The notes: generated from the sequence alone by a model not told the origin. A DNA stretch of 38,999 nt from Verrucomicrobiota bacterium (GCA_018648805.1 JABGQM010000042.1:1-38999), one strand, 5' to 3'. Shown: positions 1 to 8,298, numbered from the stretch's first letter. Numbers and translations: made by a program.

Positions 1-170
1 CCAAAACATGTTGATGTGGCGTTACGCCTGGTCCCGGTCGCCCGCGACAAGATCGCCGTACCGGCGGCGATCTGAAAACCAGTGGCGGGTTCGGAGACTC
101 CGTGCCGGGCTCGCCATTTTCGGCCGTGGCCCACGAAACAGTCAGGCAATACCGGCCACGTGCCCACGAT
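1..170. other. Non-coding left edge with one hairpin
   Basis: I see no convincing gene here. A perfect 9-bp inverted repeat lies at 50-58 and 65-73 (AGATCGCCG / CGGCGATCT, 6-nt loop). It sits about 100 nt beyond the stop of the leftward secreted-protein gene and could act as its terminator, although no T-run follows it. Confidence 0.4.
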
Positions 171-539
171 CTAAACAGAGACTATCCCCACGCCAGAGCG
201 TGGCGCGCCACACGCATATTTTCCTGTTAAATCAAACCCTTTACTAGGTGTACCGCTGGATGACATGTGCCCTGCCTGGAGCGTCCCACCTGCTGTCCGG
301 ATGCCCTGTGGGTTCGCTTTGGACGCCGCTACAAATCCAAGACCCGTCCCTGTGTAGGTTATTCTTAGGTCTCCGAGACCGTCCGTCCAACTCGTCTGGC
401 CAGCGATATAGAAGTTCTGGTCATCATTAAAGGTCTGCGCAGCGATCGTCTCAGCATTAACGCTGGTGCAGGCGAACCCCAGCGCCATCGCCACGACGGC
501 GAGTGTGCAACCATTTGTGATTCTCATTGCTCTCCTCAT
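171..539 (-). CDS. Secreted protein fragment, probably truncated
   Basis: The ATG at 539 is chosen because GGAGGAGAG lies just upstream, giving 122 residues. A signal peptide is visible: basic start MRRAMR, a hydrophobic stretch VAVVAMALGFAC-like, and a probable cut after SVNA. The mature part (ETIAAQTFNDDQNFYI, then QTSWTDGLG and LRITYTGTGLG) resembles the N-terminus of secreted, often PEP-CTERM-anchored, beta-sandwich proteins of PVC bacteria. It stops abruptly after GVGIVSV with no C-terminal anchor. The stop lies in a palindrome-rich stretch (188-203 and 200-211), so a frameshift or decay is likely. It is divergent from the regulator at 727, which may control it. The family assignment rests on resemblance only; the role is unknown. 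Confidence 0.5.
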   Translation of the reverse strand: MRRAMRITNGCTLAVVAMALGFACTSVNAETIAAQTFNDDQNFYIAGQTSWTDGLGDLRITYTGTGLGFVAASKANPQGIRTAGGTLQAGHMSSSGTPSKGFDLTGKYACGAPRSGVGIVSV

Positions 540-562
540 CTTCTCTCCTCCGGTTGTGTTCC

Positions 563-609
563 GCAGTTCCCGTTCAGGCAACCCGCTCATGCGTTCCTCG
601 CAGTTCTCG
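563..609. promoter_or_regulatory. Possible operator direct repeat between divergent genes
   Basis: The 187-bp spacer between the secreted-protein gene and the XylR-like regulator contains GCAGTTCCCG (563-572) and GCAGTTCTCG (600-609), a direct repeat with 9 of 10 bases identical. AraC-type regulators often bind direct repeats in such spacers. This is a weak inference. Confidence 0.2.
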
Positions 610-726
610 CGTCAACTACAGCGGTGACCTATTGAAGAGCATGATCTCTACACCCCACTGACGGCAACGGAATACTCCTTGCTTTTCTTCCGTTATGTAT
701 TAAGTTTCTTCCGGAGGTCGGTTTTC

Positions 727-1875
727 ATGACAGACAGAGCGATAAAGCGAGTGTTGTATGCGAATGCCTGGTGGAATCAGGAGATTCTTAACGGGACGAT
801 GAAGCATGCTGCGGAGCACGGATGGCATCTTAACATCCAGCCATGCCTTACCGGCGAGCTCCCGCGTCGCTGGAATGGGGATGGCATCATTACCCTATTG
901 GGAGATACGGAGGGTCTTGGCCAACTCATTGAGTCCTCCGGTTGTCCGGTCGTTTCGCTCAATGCAAATTACCCCGAATTGCATCTCCCCACGGTCTCTC
1001 AGGACAGCAGCATCGCGGGCTCCATGGCCGCCGAGCATTTCCTCGAACGAGGGTTCACATCATTTGTGTACTATTCTGCAAAACCGCTCACGAGCCACAC
1101 CGAGACGCGCTTTGTGGCTTTCCAGAAGAGGCTGCACGAAGCGGGCAAAGAGGTCCTTACTCTCATTCCGCCGCCCGCGGCGAAGAATGACCCCAGCGTC
1201 GGGTGGGAGCACCGAGGGCGGTGGCTGGAAGAGATGCTGCCCTCCCTCCCGAAACCAGTGGCGATCTTTGCGTATAACGACCAGGATGCGGTCGAGCTGA
1301 TTGAAGTATGCATAGCCAGATCAATCAGCGTGCCGGATGAAATCGCCGTCCTCGGCATGCACGACATGCCTCTATTTCGTCATAGCGCCGGAATATCGCT
1401 CTCGAGCGTCTCGACGGACCGCGACCAGATGACAAAGACAGCCTGCGACCTCCTGGCCGATCTGATGGACGGCTCGCCAGCTCCAGACCGTCCCATTCTC
1501 TTGCCGCCAACGGGAGTGGCGGCCAGGGCCAGTACCGACACGCTCGCCGCCAGTGATCCACGCGTGGCCAAAACCTTACGATTCATGATTGATCACCACG
1601 CCGACACCATCGGCCTGACTGATTTCGTTCGGGTTTCCGGCGTATGCAAGACGGTACTCTACGAGGCCTTCAACAGGGAACTCGGCCGTTCACCCTACGC
1701 CGTGCTCTCCGCGATCCGTTTCGAAAGGGCCAAGCGGATGCTGAGACACTCAAACGAGAAGCTCCGAGCGGTGGCCTATAGCTGCGGTTTCGGGACCCCG
1801 GAAAACCTGTTCCGCTGCTTCAAGCTGGAGCTTAGCATCAGCCCGGGTGAATACAGGAAGCGCAGCGCGAGATAG
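727..1875 (+). CDS. XylR-like regulator: LacI-type sensor plus AraC HTH
   Basis: Sugar-responsive transcription regulator. The ATG at 727 follows GGAGG (713-717) at good spacing, giving 382 residues. Residues 1-265 look like the periplasmic-binding-protein fold of LacI/XylR sensors (RVLYANAWWNQEILNG, later VAIFAYNDQDA and VLGMHDMPLF). Residues 285-382 are an AraC/XylS double helix-turn-helix, ending AYSCGFGTPENLFRCFK...SPGEYRK. In E. coli XylR this architecture binds D-xylose and activates xylose genes; the ligand here cannot be told. No sugar-catabolic operon is visible, only the truncated secreted-protein gene across the divergent spacer. Such regulators are abundant in PVC genomes near secreted or polysaccharide-related genes. 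Confidence 0.85.
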   Translation: MTDRAIKRVLYANAWWNQEILNGTMKHAAEHGWHLNIQPCLTGELPRRWNGDGIITLLGDTEGLGQLIESSGCPVVSLNANYPELHLPTVSQDSSIAGSMAAEHFLERGFTSFVYYSAKPLTSHTETRFVAFQKRLHEAGKEVLTLIPPPAAKNDPSVGWEHRGRWLEEMLPSLPKPVAIFAYNDQDAVELIEVCIARSISVPDEIAVLGMHDMPLFRHSAGISLSSVSTDRDQMTKTACDLLADLMDGSPAPDRPILLPPTGVAARASTDTLAASDPRVAKTLRFMIDHHADTIGLTDFVRVSGVCKTVLYEAFNRELGRSPYAVLSAIRFERAKRMLRHSNEKLRAVAYSCGFGTPENLFRCFKLELSISPGEYRKRSAR

Positions 1876-1929
1876 AACCCTAGGGGTCAGGCTGGTTTGC
1901 AGGTTGGGTCGGCGGTAGGCGGCACGCCC

Positions 1930-2394
1930 CTACAGCTCTATTGTGATGGTCCATGAACGCGTCCCGCCTTGGCCTTTGGCATCCGAGCCGGGCAGAAAAG
2001 CGATACCAGACCAGCGTTGAAGGATATCGCGGCCAAGCAGTCCAATCTGTGTGTCCATCTTGTCGATAAACAGTACCGGAAGTTTCGGGGAGCGCCATGG
2101 AGAAACGAGCTTCGCCCATGTCTTGGCTTGGGGGTCGATCAGCTCGACGCGGAGAGTGTGAATGTATGCGAGAGACTTTCCGCCGATACCATTGACTTCG
2201 GTAGTGGCTACGTCTGGTGCGGTGTTGTCGTGGCCGAAGGAAGATGCGAAGCTTGCGGGAATGGAGGTGTGGGAAGCTCCCGTGTCCACAAGCATCTGGA
2301 AGAGTTGCTTGCGCTTGGATCGGGCGTTGATAACGTTGATGAACAGAGCGGGAACGTCTCCGAGGCAAGGATAACTGAGACGTTTCGGCACCAT
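1930..2394 (-). CDS. Retropepsin-like aspartic protease
   Basis: Small single-domain aspartic protease, about 154 residues. The catalytic motif is MLVDTGASHTSIP (DTGA; residues about 35-47), and the partner alpha motif is IGLLGRDILQRW near residue 116. This matches bacterial retroviral-type proteases, which act as homodimers with one Asp from each subunit. The ATG at 2394 overlaps the TGA of the upstream gene (TGATG), so the two are translationally coupled; a GTG at 2397 is an alternative start. No signal peptide is seen, so it should be cytoplasmic. The substrate is unknown. It is convergent with the XylR-like gene. Confidence 0.75.
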   Translation of the reverse strand: MVPKRLSYPCLGDVPALFINVINARSKRKQLFQMLVDTGASHTSIPASFASSFGHDNTAPDVATTEVNGIGGKSLAYIHTLRVELIDPQAKTWAKLVSPWRSPKLPVLFIDKMDTQIGLLGRDILQRWSGIAFLPGSDAKGQGGTRSWTITIEL

Positions 2395-2606
2395 CACAGA
2401 ATCCAGGTCTCAGGATGGCGGGGCTTCTCGAGTATCACAGGCGTGCGGCCTTGAGCGACAGCGGCATCCATCTTCGGAACGACCTTCGAGATATCCTTGC
2501 TTCGCCCTATGACTTCAAATGTCTCCGCATCCAGTGCAATCGTGCTGCGCGGGTGGCGATCCATTGCGTCAGCTGCGTGCTGCACAAGCTGTTCATAGTA
2601 GGTCAC
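2394..2606 (-). CDS. Small DUF5678-like protein paired with retropepsin
   Basis: About 70 residues. The GTG at 2606 is preferred because AAGGAG lies 6 nt upstream; an in-frame extension to 2672 has no such site. The sequence runs MTYYEQLVQHAADAM and ends GRTPVILEKPRHPETWIL. The shape (short helix, then a strand ending TPVILEKP) resembles DUF5678-type small proteins often encoded just before retropepsin-like proteases. The stop overlaps the start of the protease gene. It could be a substrate, chaperone or regulator of the protease. The function is unknown and the family call is tentative. Confidence 0.55.
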   Translation of the reverse strand: MTYYEQLVQHAADAMDRHPRSTIALDAETFEVIGRSKDISKVVPKMDAAVAQGRTPVILEKPRHPETWIL

Positions 2607-2740
2607 AGGAGTCTCCTTGTTCTTGTTGCCAAGCGTCAATTTGAAATATAGCACGCGCCCTGTACGGGTCAACGACTATCGGATTGCCGACCTCAGGCGT
2701 CACAAAGCTGTGATGTCGGGCATCGTAGATGCCGTGTGGA

Positions 2741-4873
2741 TCATGCTCGCGCCAGCGCGAAGTCGAGTTTGCGGCCTTCCATGTCCACGTTGTTGATCAC
2801 CACCTGCAGGCGGGTTTCAACGACGTAGCGCTTCTTACCGGCGCGCAACGACTGGTTGGTGCGGTCATGCCGCACAAAGCCGCTCGAGAGCTCGCGCACA
2901 TGCACCAGGCCCTGCACCTGCAGGGCCGGAATCTCCACAAAGAGCCCGAAGTTCATCACGCTGACCACGACCGCCTCGTAGGTCTGCTGGGTGCCTTCAT
3001 CGAGCTGGCGCTTCAGGTAGCGGTACTTCTTGATTTCAATGACGGCCCGCTCGGCTTCATCCGCACGCCGTTCCGTGTCCGAACAGATGGCCGACACCTT
3101 CACCAGCTCAGCCGTCTTATACATCGTTGGCTTGCGCTTGGCGTCCGGCTTGGCCTGCTGCAGGAGCAGCGCCGCCAGCTGGCGGTGCACGATCAGGTCG
3201 GGATAGCGCCGGATCGGTGAGGTGAAGTGACCGTAGTACTGCTTGGCCAGGCCGAAGTGCTCGGCCCGTTCGGGGGTGTATTCAGCGCGGTTCATGCTCT
3301 TCAACACGGCCAGGCGCACGTAGTCGGCCCGTGCCTCGCCCTTGACGCTGCGCAGGAAGGTGGCCAGGTTCTTACGGTTGGTCAGGTCGCCGGGCGTATA
3401 GCCCAGCCCGGCCAACTCGGCCATCAGGTCCTGCATCTTCTCAGCACTGGGCGGCGCATGCACACGGTAGATCGAGGGAACGTTCCGCTCCGACAGCTCG
3501 CGTGCTGTGGCCTCATTCGCGGCCACCATGCACTCCTCCACGAGCTGATGGGTCTCGTCATTGGGCACCATGCGAATACCGGTCGTGACACCATGCTCAT
3601 CCACCACTACCTCCGGCTCGGGGGCGTCCAACTCGAGGGCATACGTGGCAAAGCGGCGTTTACGGAACTGCTGAGCCAGGCGGTGCAGTTCGCGTAGCTG
3701 GGCGATGGCCTGCTTGCCCACCCCGGCCGGCTTCTGGCCCTGCAGGACGGGTAGGACGTCTTCGTAGGTGAAACGCCGCCGCGAGCGGATGCGTGTGCGC
3801 GCAAAGGTGCTGCTCAAAACCTGGCCGCGATCATCAATCGTCATGAAGACGGAGAAGGCCAGGCGGTCGACATCAGGCACCAGGCTGCAGACCCCGTTGG
3901 AGAGCTGCTCGGGCAGCATCGGGATGACGCGATCGGGCAGGTAGACGCTGTTGCCGCGCACACGCGCCTCCTTGTCGAGGGCCGAGCGCGGCCGCACGAA
4001 ATGGCTGACATCAGCAATATGCACCCCCAACACGCGGCGCCCCTGTTCATCCCGCTCGAGCGAGAGCGCGTCATCAAAGTCGCGCGCCCGCGCGGGGTCA
4101 ATCGTCAGGATAAAGAGATCGCGGCAGTCCAGGCGCCGGCCGGGACGATCAATCAGGCTACTCACGGTCTCGGCCTCGGAGAGCACCTCACCCGGGAAGT
4201 CGTCCGGCAGGCCGTAGTGGCGGATCGCCGCGATGGTATCCTGTGAGGGCGTATCGGCCGGACCGAGCGACTCCACGATCTCGGCTTCGGGATTGATATG
4301 CGGATCGGCCCAGCCGGCAAAGCGGATGATGACGCGATCCCCGATCTCAGCCCCGGCCATCTCCGGCACATAGAAATCCTTCTTGTAACGCGGATCCATT
4401 GGCACCACGTAGAGAAAGCGGTCGGTCTTCTTGAGCGTACCCACAATCTCGCGCTGCGCGCGGGTCAGGATGCGAATGACCCGCCCCACCCTAACGCGGT
4501 CGTCCGTGATGCGATCGGCAATCTCGCGTCCCAGCCGCACCACAACCGTGTCGCCCGGCAGGGCCGTCTCGAGCGCGTGGCGCGGCACAAAGGCCACGCA
4601 GCTCCCGCCCGGCCCCTGTACGTAACCATCCCCACGCTTACTGACATCCAGGCGGCCCGTGACGAGATCCGCCTCGGCCCCGATCGAGTAGCGGTTGCCG
4701 CGAATACGCACGATTTCGCCGGCCAGCAGCAGCTCATTCAAGAGCTTTTGCAGACGTTTCTTCTGCCCACCACGCAGCTCCAGCGCCGCGCTGATTTCGT
4801 GGGCCGAAGGCGGCGTGCGGTGCTCCGCATGCAGATGCTCGAGGACCGCCTGTTTCAACTCTCCACTTTTCAT
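2741..4873 (-). CDS. rnr: Ribonuclease R (3'-5' exoribonuclease)
   Basis: Processive hydrolytic exonuclease that degrades structured RNA from the 3' end, used in mRNA and rRNA quality control and, with tmRNA, in non-stop mRNA decay. 710 residues, close to but somewhat shorter than E. coli RNase R. Order: N-terminal winged-helix region (1-65), cold-shock domain (GRLDVSKRGDGYV, about 73-85), RNB catalytic domain with IDPARARDFDDAL (258-270; Asp ligands for Mg2+), and a C-terminal S1 domain (about 625-708, VMNFGLFVEI). The E. coli lysine-rich tail is missing. The ATG overlaps the TGA of the YkgJ-like gene (ATGA). Its partner tmRNA lies at 18.2 kb. Confidence 0.95.
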   Translation of the reverse strand: MKSGELKQAVLEHLHAEHRTPPSAHEISAALELRGGQKKRLQKLLNELLLAGEIVRIRGNRYSIGAEADLVTGRLDVSKRGDGYVQGPGGSCVAFVPRHALETALPGDTVVVRLGREIADRITDDRVRVGRVIRILTRAQREIVGTLKKTDRFLYVVPMDPRYKKDFYVPEMAGAEIGDRVIIRFAGWADPHINPEAEIVESLGPADTPSQDTIAAIRHYGLPDDFPGEVLSEAETVSSLIDRPGRRLDCRDLFILTIDPARARDFDDALSLERDEQGRRVLGVHIADVSHFVRPRSALDKEARVRGNSVYLPDRVIPMLPEQLSNGVCSLVPDVDRLAFSVFMTIDDRGQVLSSTFARTRIRSRRRFTYEDVLPVLQGQKPAGVGKQAIAQLRELHRLAQQFRKRRFATYALELDAPEPEVVVDEHGVTTGIRMVPNDETHQLVEECMVAANEATARELSERNVPSIYRVHAPPSAEKMQDLMAELAGLGYTPGDLTNRKNLATFLRSVKGEARADYVRLAVLKSMNRAEYTPERAEHFGLAKQYYGHFTSPIRRYPDLIVHRQLAALLLQQAKPDAKRKPTMYKTAELVKVSAICSDTERRADEAERAVIEIKKYRYLKRQLDEGTQQTYEAVVVSVMNFGLFVEIPALQVQGLVHVRELSSGFVRHDRTNQSLRAGKKRYVVETRLQVVINNVDMEGRKLDFALARA

Positions 4874-5262
4874 TTTATGCTATCCATCTTCAAAGGTTTC
4901 TGACCGCCGACCGCCGACTTCCGACTTCTGATCTCCGACTCCCCCGCATCTGCTGCCAGGCAGATGCGCTCCCAGCCATCGTAGTTCCACTCCCGCGGGA
5001 AGGCGCGGCACTGGTAGGGCTTGGCTTTCTGGATGCGGCAGCCATCGGGGGCAAGCATGGAACAGCTATCATCCGGCCGCTCCACAATACTGAGCCCCAA
5101 CCGGTCGCGGGTCAAGCGCGTGTGCACCTCTATAAACGCATCGGTCGACATGCCCAGCTCCGCCGCGATCGCCTCGGGTTCGCCCTTGAGCAGGCGAACT
5201 TCGCCCGGGATGCGGCAACAGCTGCCGCAGCGTTGGCATTCAAACGGGGCACCCTTATTCAT
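4870..5262 (-). CDS. YkgJ-family cysteine-cluster protein with repeat-derived tail
   Basis: Small putative metal-binding protein of the YkgJ (CxxCxxCC) family. The ATG at 5262 is used; only a TTG exists further up. Visible cysteines: FECQRCGSCCRIPGEVRL near the start (C-x2-C-x2-CC), then CSMLAPDGCRIQ and YQCRAFPREW, the expected layout for binding an Fe or Zn cluster. The first 8 nt overlap the end of thrC and the end overlaps the start of rnr, so the three are coupled. The last 25 or so residues (ESEIRSRKSAVGGQKP) are encoded by an array with 7-bp period (4902-4943) and are not part of the family, so the gene appears to run through an intergenic repeat. Function is unknown. Confidence 0.8.
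   Translation of the reverse strand: MNKGAPFECQRCGSCCRIPGEVRLLKGEPEAIAAELGMSTDAFIEVHTRLTRDRLGLSIVERPDDSCSMLAPDGCRIQKAKPYQCRAFPREWNYDGWERICLAADAGESEIRSRKSAVGGQKPLKMDSIK
4902..4943. repeat. Heptamer array, six units of GACnnCC
   Basis: Six consecutive 7-bp units: GACCGCC, GACCGCC, GACTTCC, GACTTCT, GATCTCC, GACTCCC. The array is inside the 3' end of the YkgJ-like gene and is translated as its C-terminal tail. A hairpin GCATCTGC / GCAGATGC (4946-4953, 4960-4967) abuts it. Confidence 0.8.
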
Positions 5263-6661
5263 CCACAGGCTCAGCCGGAAGCGCAATACGCGCGGCCATG
5301 TAGGTGCGCACCGTCATCGCGTCGGCGGGGACCTCATCCGAACGGGTCGGCAGATCGGCCAGGGCGTCAATCACCTCGTGCCGTGCCAGGTCTTTCCCGG
5401 TGGCCTGCTCTATCGCGGCAGGAAACTTGGCCGGATGGGCCGTGGCCAGGCAGATCATCGGCTCACCGTCCTGCATAAACTGGCGTCCCACGCTCACCCC
5501 CACGGCCGAATGCGGATCGAGCAGGTAGTTATGCTCGGCTTGCATCTCCCGAATCGTGGCCAGGGTCGCTTCCGTGTTGCCCGTGCCGGCCACGATCAGG
5601 TCGTCGATTGAGGCGTCCTCTTCCTGTGGCAACAGCAGCTTCCCGGTCGTGGCAAAGCTCTTCATCAGGACACGCACCGTCTCGGCCGACGCGCCCAGGC
5701 GGTAGTAGAGGTAGCGCTCGAAGTTACTGGCCACCTGGATATCCATGGAGGGACTCAGGGTGGCATGCACGTCGCCCAGGCTGTAGTCGCCCGCCGTGAA
5801 ACAGCGTGCCAGAATATTGTTCTCGTTGGTGGCCAGGACCAGGCGGCCGATGGGCAGTCCCATGCGCGCGGCGAGGTAGCCGGCAAAGATGTCACCGAAG
5901 TTCCCGGTCGGCACCGCGAAGCGTACCCGCTTGGCATCGGTCTGCTCCATGACGCGCAAGGCGGCATAGAAGTAGTAAACCACCTGCGCCAGAAGGCGGG
6001 CCCAGTTGATCGAGTTGACCGAGCCGAGCTCGAACTGATCCTTGAACTCAAGGTCACCAAAGACCGACTTCATAATCTCCTGGCAGTCATCGAACGTTCC
6101 TTCGACGGCCAGGTTGTAGACATTCTCGTCCAGCACAGAGGTCATCTGCCGCTCCTGGATGGGGCTGACGCGTCCCTTGGGATGCATCACAAAGATCCGG
6201 ATGCGCTCGCGGCCGCGCACGCCGTAGATGGCCGCGCTGCCAGTATCGCCGCTGGTGGCCGCCAGGATATTGAGATCTTGCTCGCGGTCCTTCAGAATGT
6301 ACTCGAAGAGGTTCCCCAGGAACTGCAACGCCACATCCTTGAAGGCCAGGGTGGGCCCGTGAAAGAGCTCCAGCACGTGCACGTCGCCCACGGCCACGAC
6401 CGGGGTCACCTCGGGCGTGCGGAACGTGGCGTAGCTCCTGTCAACGAGCTGCCTCAGGTCGTCCTCCGGAATATCGACAAAGGGCCGCATGACCTCAAGG
6501 GCGAGCTCCGCGTAGGAAAGCGAGGCCCAGGCCTCGAGGTGGTCTGAGACGTCCGGAATGGTTTCGGGCAAGAGCAGGCCGCCATCGCGCGCCAGGCCCA
6601 TCATCACGGCATCACTGAACCCAATCGGCTCGATACCCCCGCGTGTACTTATATATCGCAT
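5255..6661 (-). CDS. thrC: Threonine synthase
   Basis: PLP enzyme converting O-phosphohomoserine to threonine, the last step of threonine synthesis. The ATG at 6661 is chosen (AGGGA 6 nt upstream; protein begins MRYISTRGG as usual for the family), giving 468 residues, full length for the long bacterial form. The PLP lysine lies in GPTLAFKDVALQFLGN (K108), the phosphate-binding loop is ATSGDTGSAA (about 136-145), and AVPTGNFGDIFAGYLAARMG is also typical. It is first in a coupled leftward group with the YkgJ-like gene and rnr. No other threonine-pathway gene is in the window. Confidence 0.95.
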   Translation of the reverse strand: MRYISTRGGIEPIGFSDAVMMGLARDGGLLLPETIPDVSDHLEAWASLSYAELALEVMRPFVDIPEDDLRQLVDRSYATFRTPEVTPVVAVGDVHVLELFHGPTLAFKDVALQFLGNLFEYILKDREQDLNILAATSGDTGSAAIYGVRGRERIRIFVMHPKGRVSPIQERQMTSVLDENVYNLAVEGTFDDCQEIMKSVFGDLEFKDQFELGSVNSINWARLLAQVVYYFYAALRVMEQTDAKRVRFAVPTGNFGDIFAGYLAARMGLPIGRLVLATNENNILARCFTAGDYSLGDVHATLSPSMDIQVASNFERYLYYRLGASAETVRVLMKSFATTGKLLLPQEEDASIDDLIVAGTGNTEATLATIREMQAEHNYLLDPHSAVGVSVGRQFMQDGEPMICLATAHPAKFPAAIEQATGKDLARHEVIDALADLPTRSDEVPADAMTVRTYMAARIALPAEPVDE

Positions 6662-6730
6662 AGTCATTCCCTGATGATTACAGAATGGCGGGGAAAAGAC
6701 AAAGATGGAATGAGAGTCCAATATAGTTCC

Positions 6731-6792
6731 CCTGCGACCTCGTGTCGCAGGAAACAGAGATCTCGCCCTCCCGCGACACGAGGTCGCGGGGG
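6731..6792. repeat. Double GC-rich hairpin / long inverted repeat
   Basis: Hairpin 1 has CCTGCGAC (6731-6738), loop CTCGT, GTCGCAGG (6744-6751). Hairpin 2 has CCCGCGAC (6770-6777), loop ACGAG, GTCGCGGG (6783-6790), extendable by two pairs including a wobble. The halves are also reverse complements of each other over GCGACCTCGTGTCGC, so the RNA could switch between two small hairpins and one long one. It lies between the stop of the DMT transporter gene and the start of thrC and may terminate the former. Confidence 0.7.
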
Positions 6793-6832
6793 AGCCAAGA
6801 TGGCCACGCGGCCTCGCACGGGCCGCAAGTCC

Positions 6833-7708
6833 TCACGCCCCCTTCCGCTCACACATCCACACCCCGATCAGCATGACAACGCCGCCGGCCAGGAGGCGCA
6901 CCAGATCGGCTTCCTCATGGAAGCATACGATCGTGGCGAAGACGGCCAGCGGAATCTTGATGTTGTTCATGACGGCCAGGGTGCCGTGATTAACGATCCG
7001 GGCACCGCGGTTCCAGAGGAAGAATCCAATTCCTGAGGGCACCAGGCCGAGATAGAGCAGGACCCGGATCTGCGTGGCCGAGAACGAGACCTGTGACCAG
7101 CCACCCGTGGCCGTACAGGCCGCTGCGGCAAACAGCATGCCTCCGCCAAACAGGATCGCGAAGACATCCTCATCGCGCACCCGCCCGGCCGACTGCTGCA
7201 TCACGCGCCGATAGGCCACCTGCCCGAAGGCAAACGCCACGTTGGCCAGCTGCAGAAGCAGGATCCCCCGCAGGGCCACATCCCCGCCGGGTTGCTGAAA
7301 ACGGATCACCGCCGCACCCAGTACGGCCAGCAGGGCCGCCAGAATGACACGCCGCTGGAGCATCCGCTTGCCGATGGCGTGGATGAGCGCCACGTAGAGC
7401 GGCGTAAAGATGGTGAAGAGGGCCACTTCGTGTCCCTTGAGATAGCGAAACGACTCGATGTAAGCCACGTACATCAGGCCATATTGGACCGCCCCTATGC
7501 CAAGCAGCTGCAGGCTAAGGCGCCAGCTCAGCTGTCGGACCCGCAGCAACGGCAGGAAGAGCAGGAGCGAAAGAGTCAGGCGAATCCAGGCCACCATGAC
7601 CGCATCCACCCCTTTGAGGTGGGTCGCGATCAACCCGAATGAGAAAGCCCACAGCAGCGAAGCCCCCAGCAGCGAGGCGATGCCACTAGTAAAGGATTTC
7701 GAACGCAT
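6833..7708 (-). CDS. EamA/DMT-superfamily transporter
   Basis: Inner-membrane permease of the drug/metabolite transporter superfamily, 291 residues with about ten hydrophobic helices (for example SLLGASLLWAFSFGLIATHL at the start and LLAGGVVMLIGVWM at the end) in two EamA repeats. The ATG at 7708 has GGGAGG 9 nt upstream; the longer GTG start is disfavoured. It overlaps the end of acyP by 23 nt, so the two are probably cotranscribed. The substrate cannot be predicted; family members export amino acids, metabolites or drugs. Confidence 0.85.
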   Translation of the reverse strand: MRSKSFTSGIASLLGASLLWAFSFGLIATHLKGVDAVMVAWIRLTLSLLLFLPLLRVRQLSWRLSLQLLGIGAVQYGLMYVAYIESFRYLKGHEVALFTIFTPLYVALIHAIGKRMLQRRVILAALLAVLGAAVIRFQQPGGDVALRGILLLQLANVAFAFGQVAYRRVMQQSAGRVRDEDVFAILFGGGMLFAAAACTATGGWSQVSFSATQIRVLLYLGLVPSGIGFFLWNRGARIVNHGTLAVMNNIKIPLAVFATIVCFHEEADLVRLLAGGVVMLIGVWMCERKGA

Positions 7709-7964
7709 CGTGGCGCGCCTCCCGCTCACAGTAGTCTTCGCTCACAGCCAGCACGCGTGCGGTCGAGGGTCCTTTTCGCAGCCAGGCATAGAGGGCCGCC
7801 AGCTGCGCCTCAATGCCCTCAGCGGTTACCTCGACACGCCCGTCGGCCAGGTTGCGCACCCAGCCGGTCAGGCCGAGGCGAACCGCTTCGTCGCGGCAGG
7901 CCCATCGAAAACAGACGCCCTGTACGCGCCCCTTCACAAAGAAATGTCCACATCGTGTTTTCAA
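7686..7964 (-). CDS. acyP: Acylphosphatase
   Basis: Small enzyme hydrolysing carboxyl-phosphate bonds of acyl phosphates, 92 residues as usual. The family motif GRVQGVCFR supplies the phosphate-binding Arg20, and GWVRNLADGRVEV supplies catalytic Asn38. The start is TTG: no in-frame ATG lies near the domain start and AAGGA sits 9 nt upstream. Overlaps the DMT transporter downstream and is divergent from nifU. Confidence 0.92.
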   Translation of the reverse strand: MKTRCGHFFVKGRVQGVCFRWACRDEAVRLGLTGWVRNLADGRVEVTAEGIEAQLAALYAWLRKGPSTARVLAVSEDYCEREARHDAFEILY

Positions 7965-7980
7965 ACCGGTAGATCCTTGA

Positions 7981-8009
7981 TTGACTCACCGTCGGTCGGC
8001 TGGCAGAGT
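7981..8009 (+). promoter_or_regulatory. Possible nifU promoter
   Basis: TTGACT (7981-7986), 17-nt spacer, CAGAGT (8004-8009). The -35 box is good and the -10 box weak. It is correctly placed, about 47 nt before the nifU start. Confidence 0.3.
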
Positions 8010-8056
8010 GTCACGCGTTCCTCAACTGGAAAACAACGGCATTAGCGGAGACTATC

Positions 8057-8275
8057 ATGGAAGAGCAGATCAGAGCCAAGCTGGAAGAAATTCGTCCCAT
8101 GTTGCAGGCCGACGGCGGCGACCTCGAGGTCGCCACGATCGAAGGCACTGACGTCACCTTGCGCCTCAAGGGCGCCTGCGGCGGCTGCCCCCACGCCACC
8201 ATGACGATCAAACAGGGCATCCAGCGCATCCTGCGCGAGCAAGTCGACGAAAACATCGTCGTCGAACAGGCGTAA
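8057..8275 (+). CDS. NifU-like C-terminal domain, Fe-S carrier protein
   Basis: Stand-alone Nfu/NifU C-terminal domain of 72 residues that carries a [4Fe-4S] cluster between two protomers and delivers it to apoproteins. Key motif: GACGGCPHATMTIKQGIQ with C41 and C44; the N-terminal LQADGGDLEV is also characteristic. GGAG lies 7 nt before the ATG. Single gene, divergent from acyP. No nif genes are nearby, so a general Fe-S assembly role is likely. Confidence 0.93.
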   Translation: MEEQIRAKLEEIRPMLQADGGDLEVATIEGTDVTLRLKGACGGCPHATMTIKQGIQRILREQVDENIVVEQA

Positions 8276-8298
8276 AGCACATACCGTTACCCGCAAAG

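Noticed and set aside
1880..2368. Frame overlapping the retropepsin gene on the same strand
   Set aside because: It is the shifted frame of the protease gene, and lacks the DTGA and ribosome-site evidence that supports 1930-2394.
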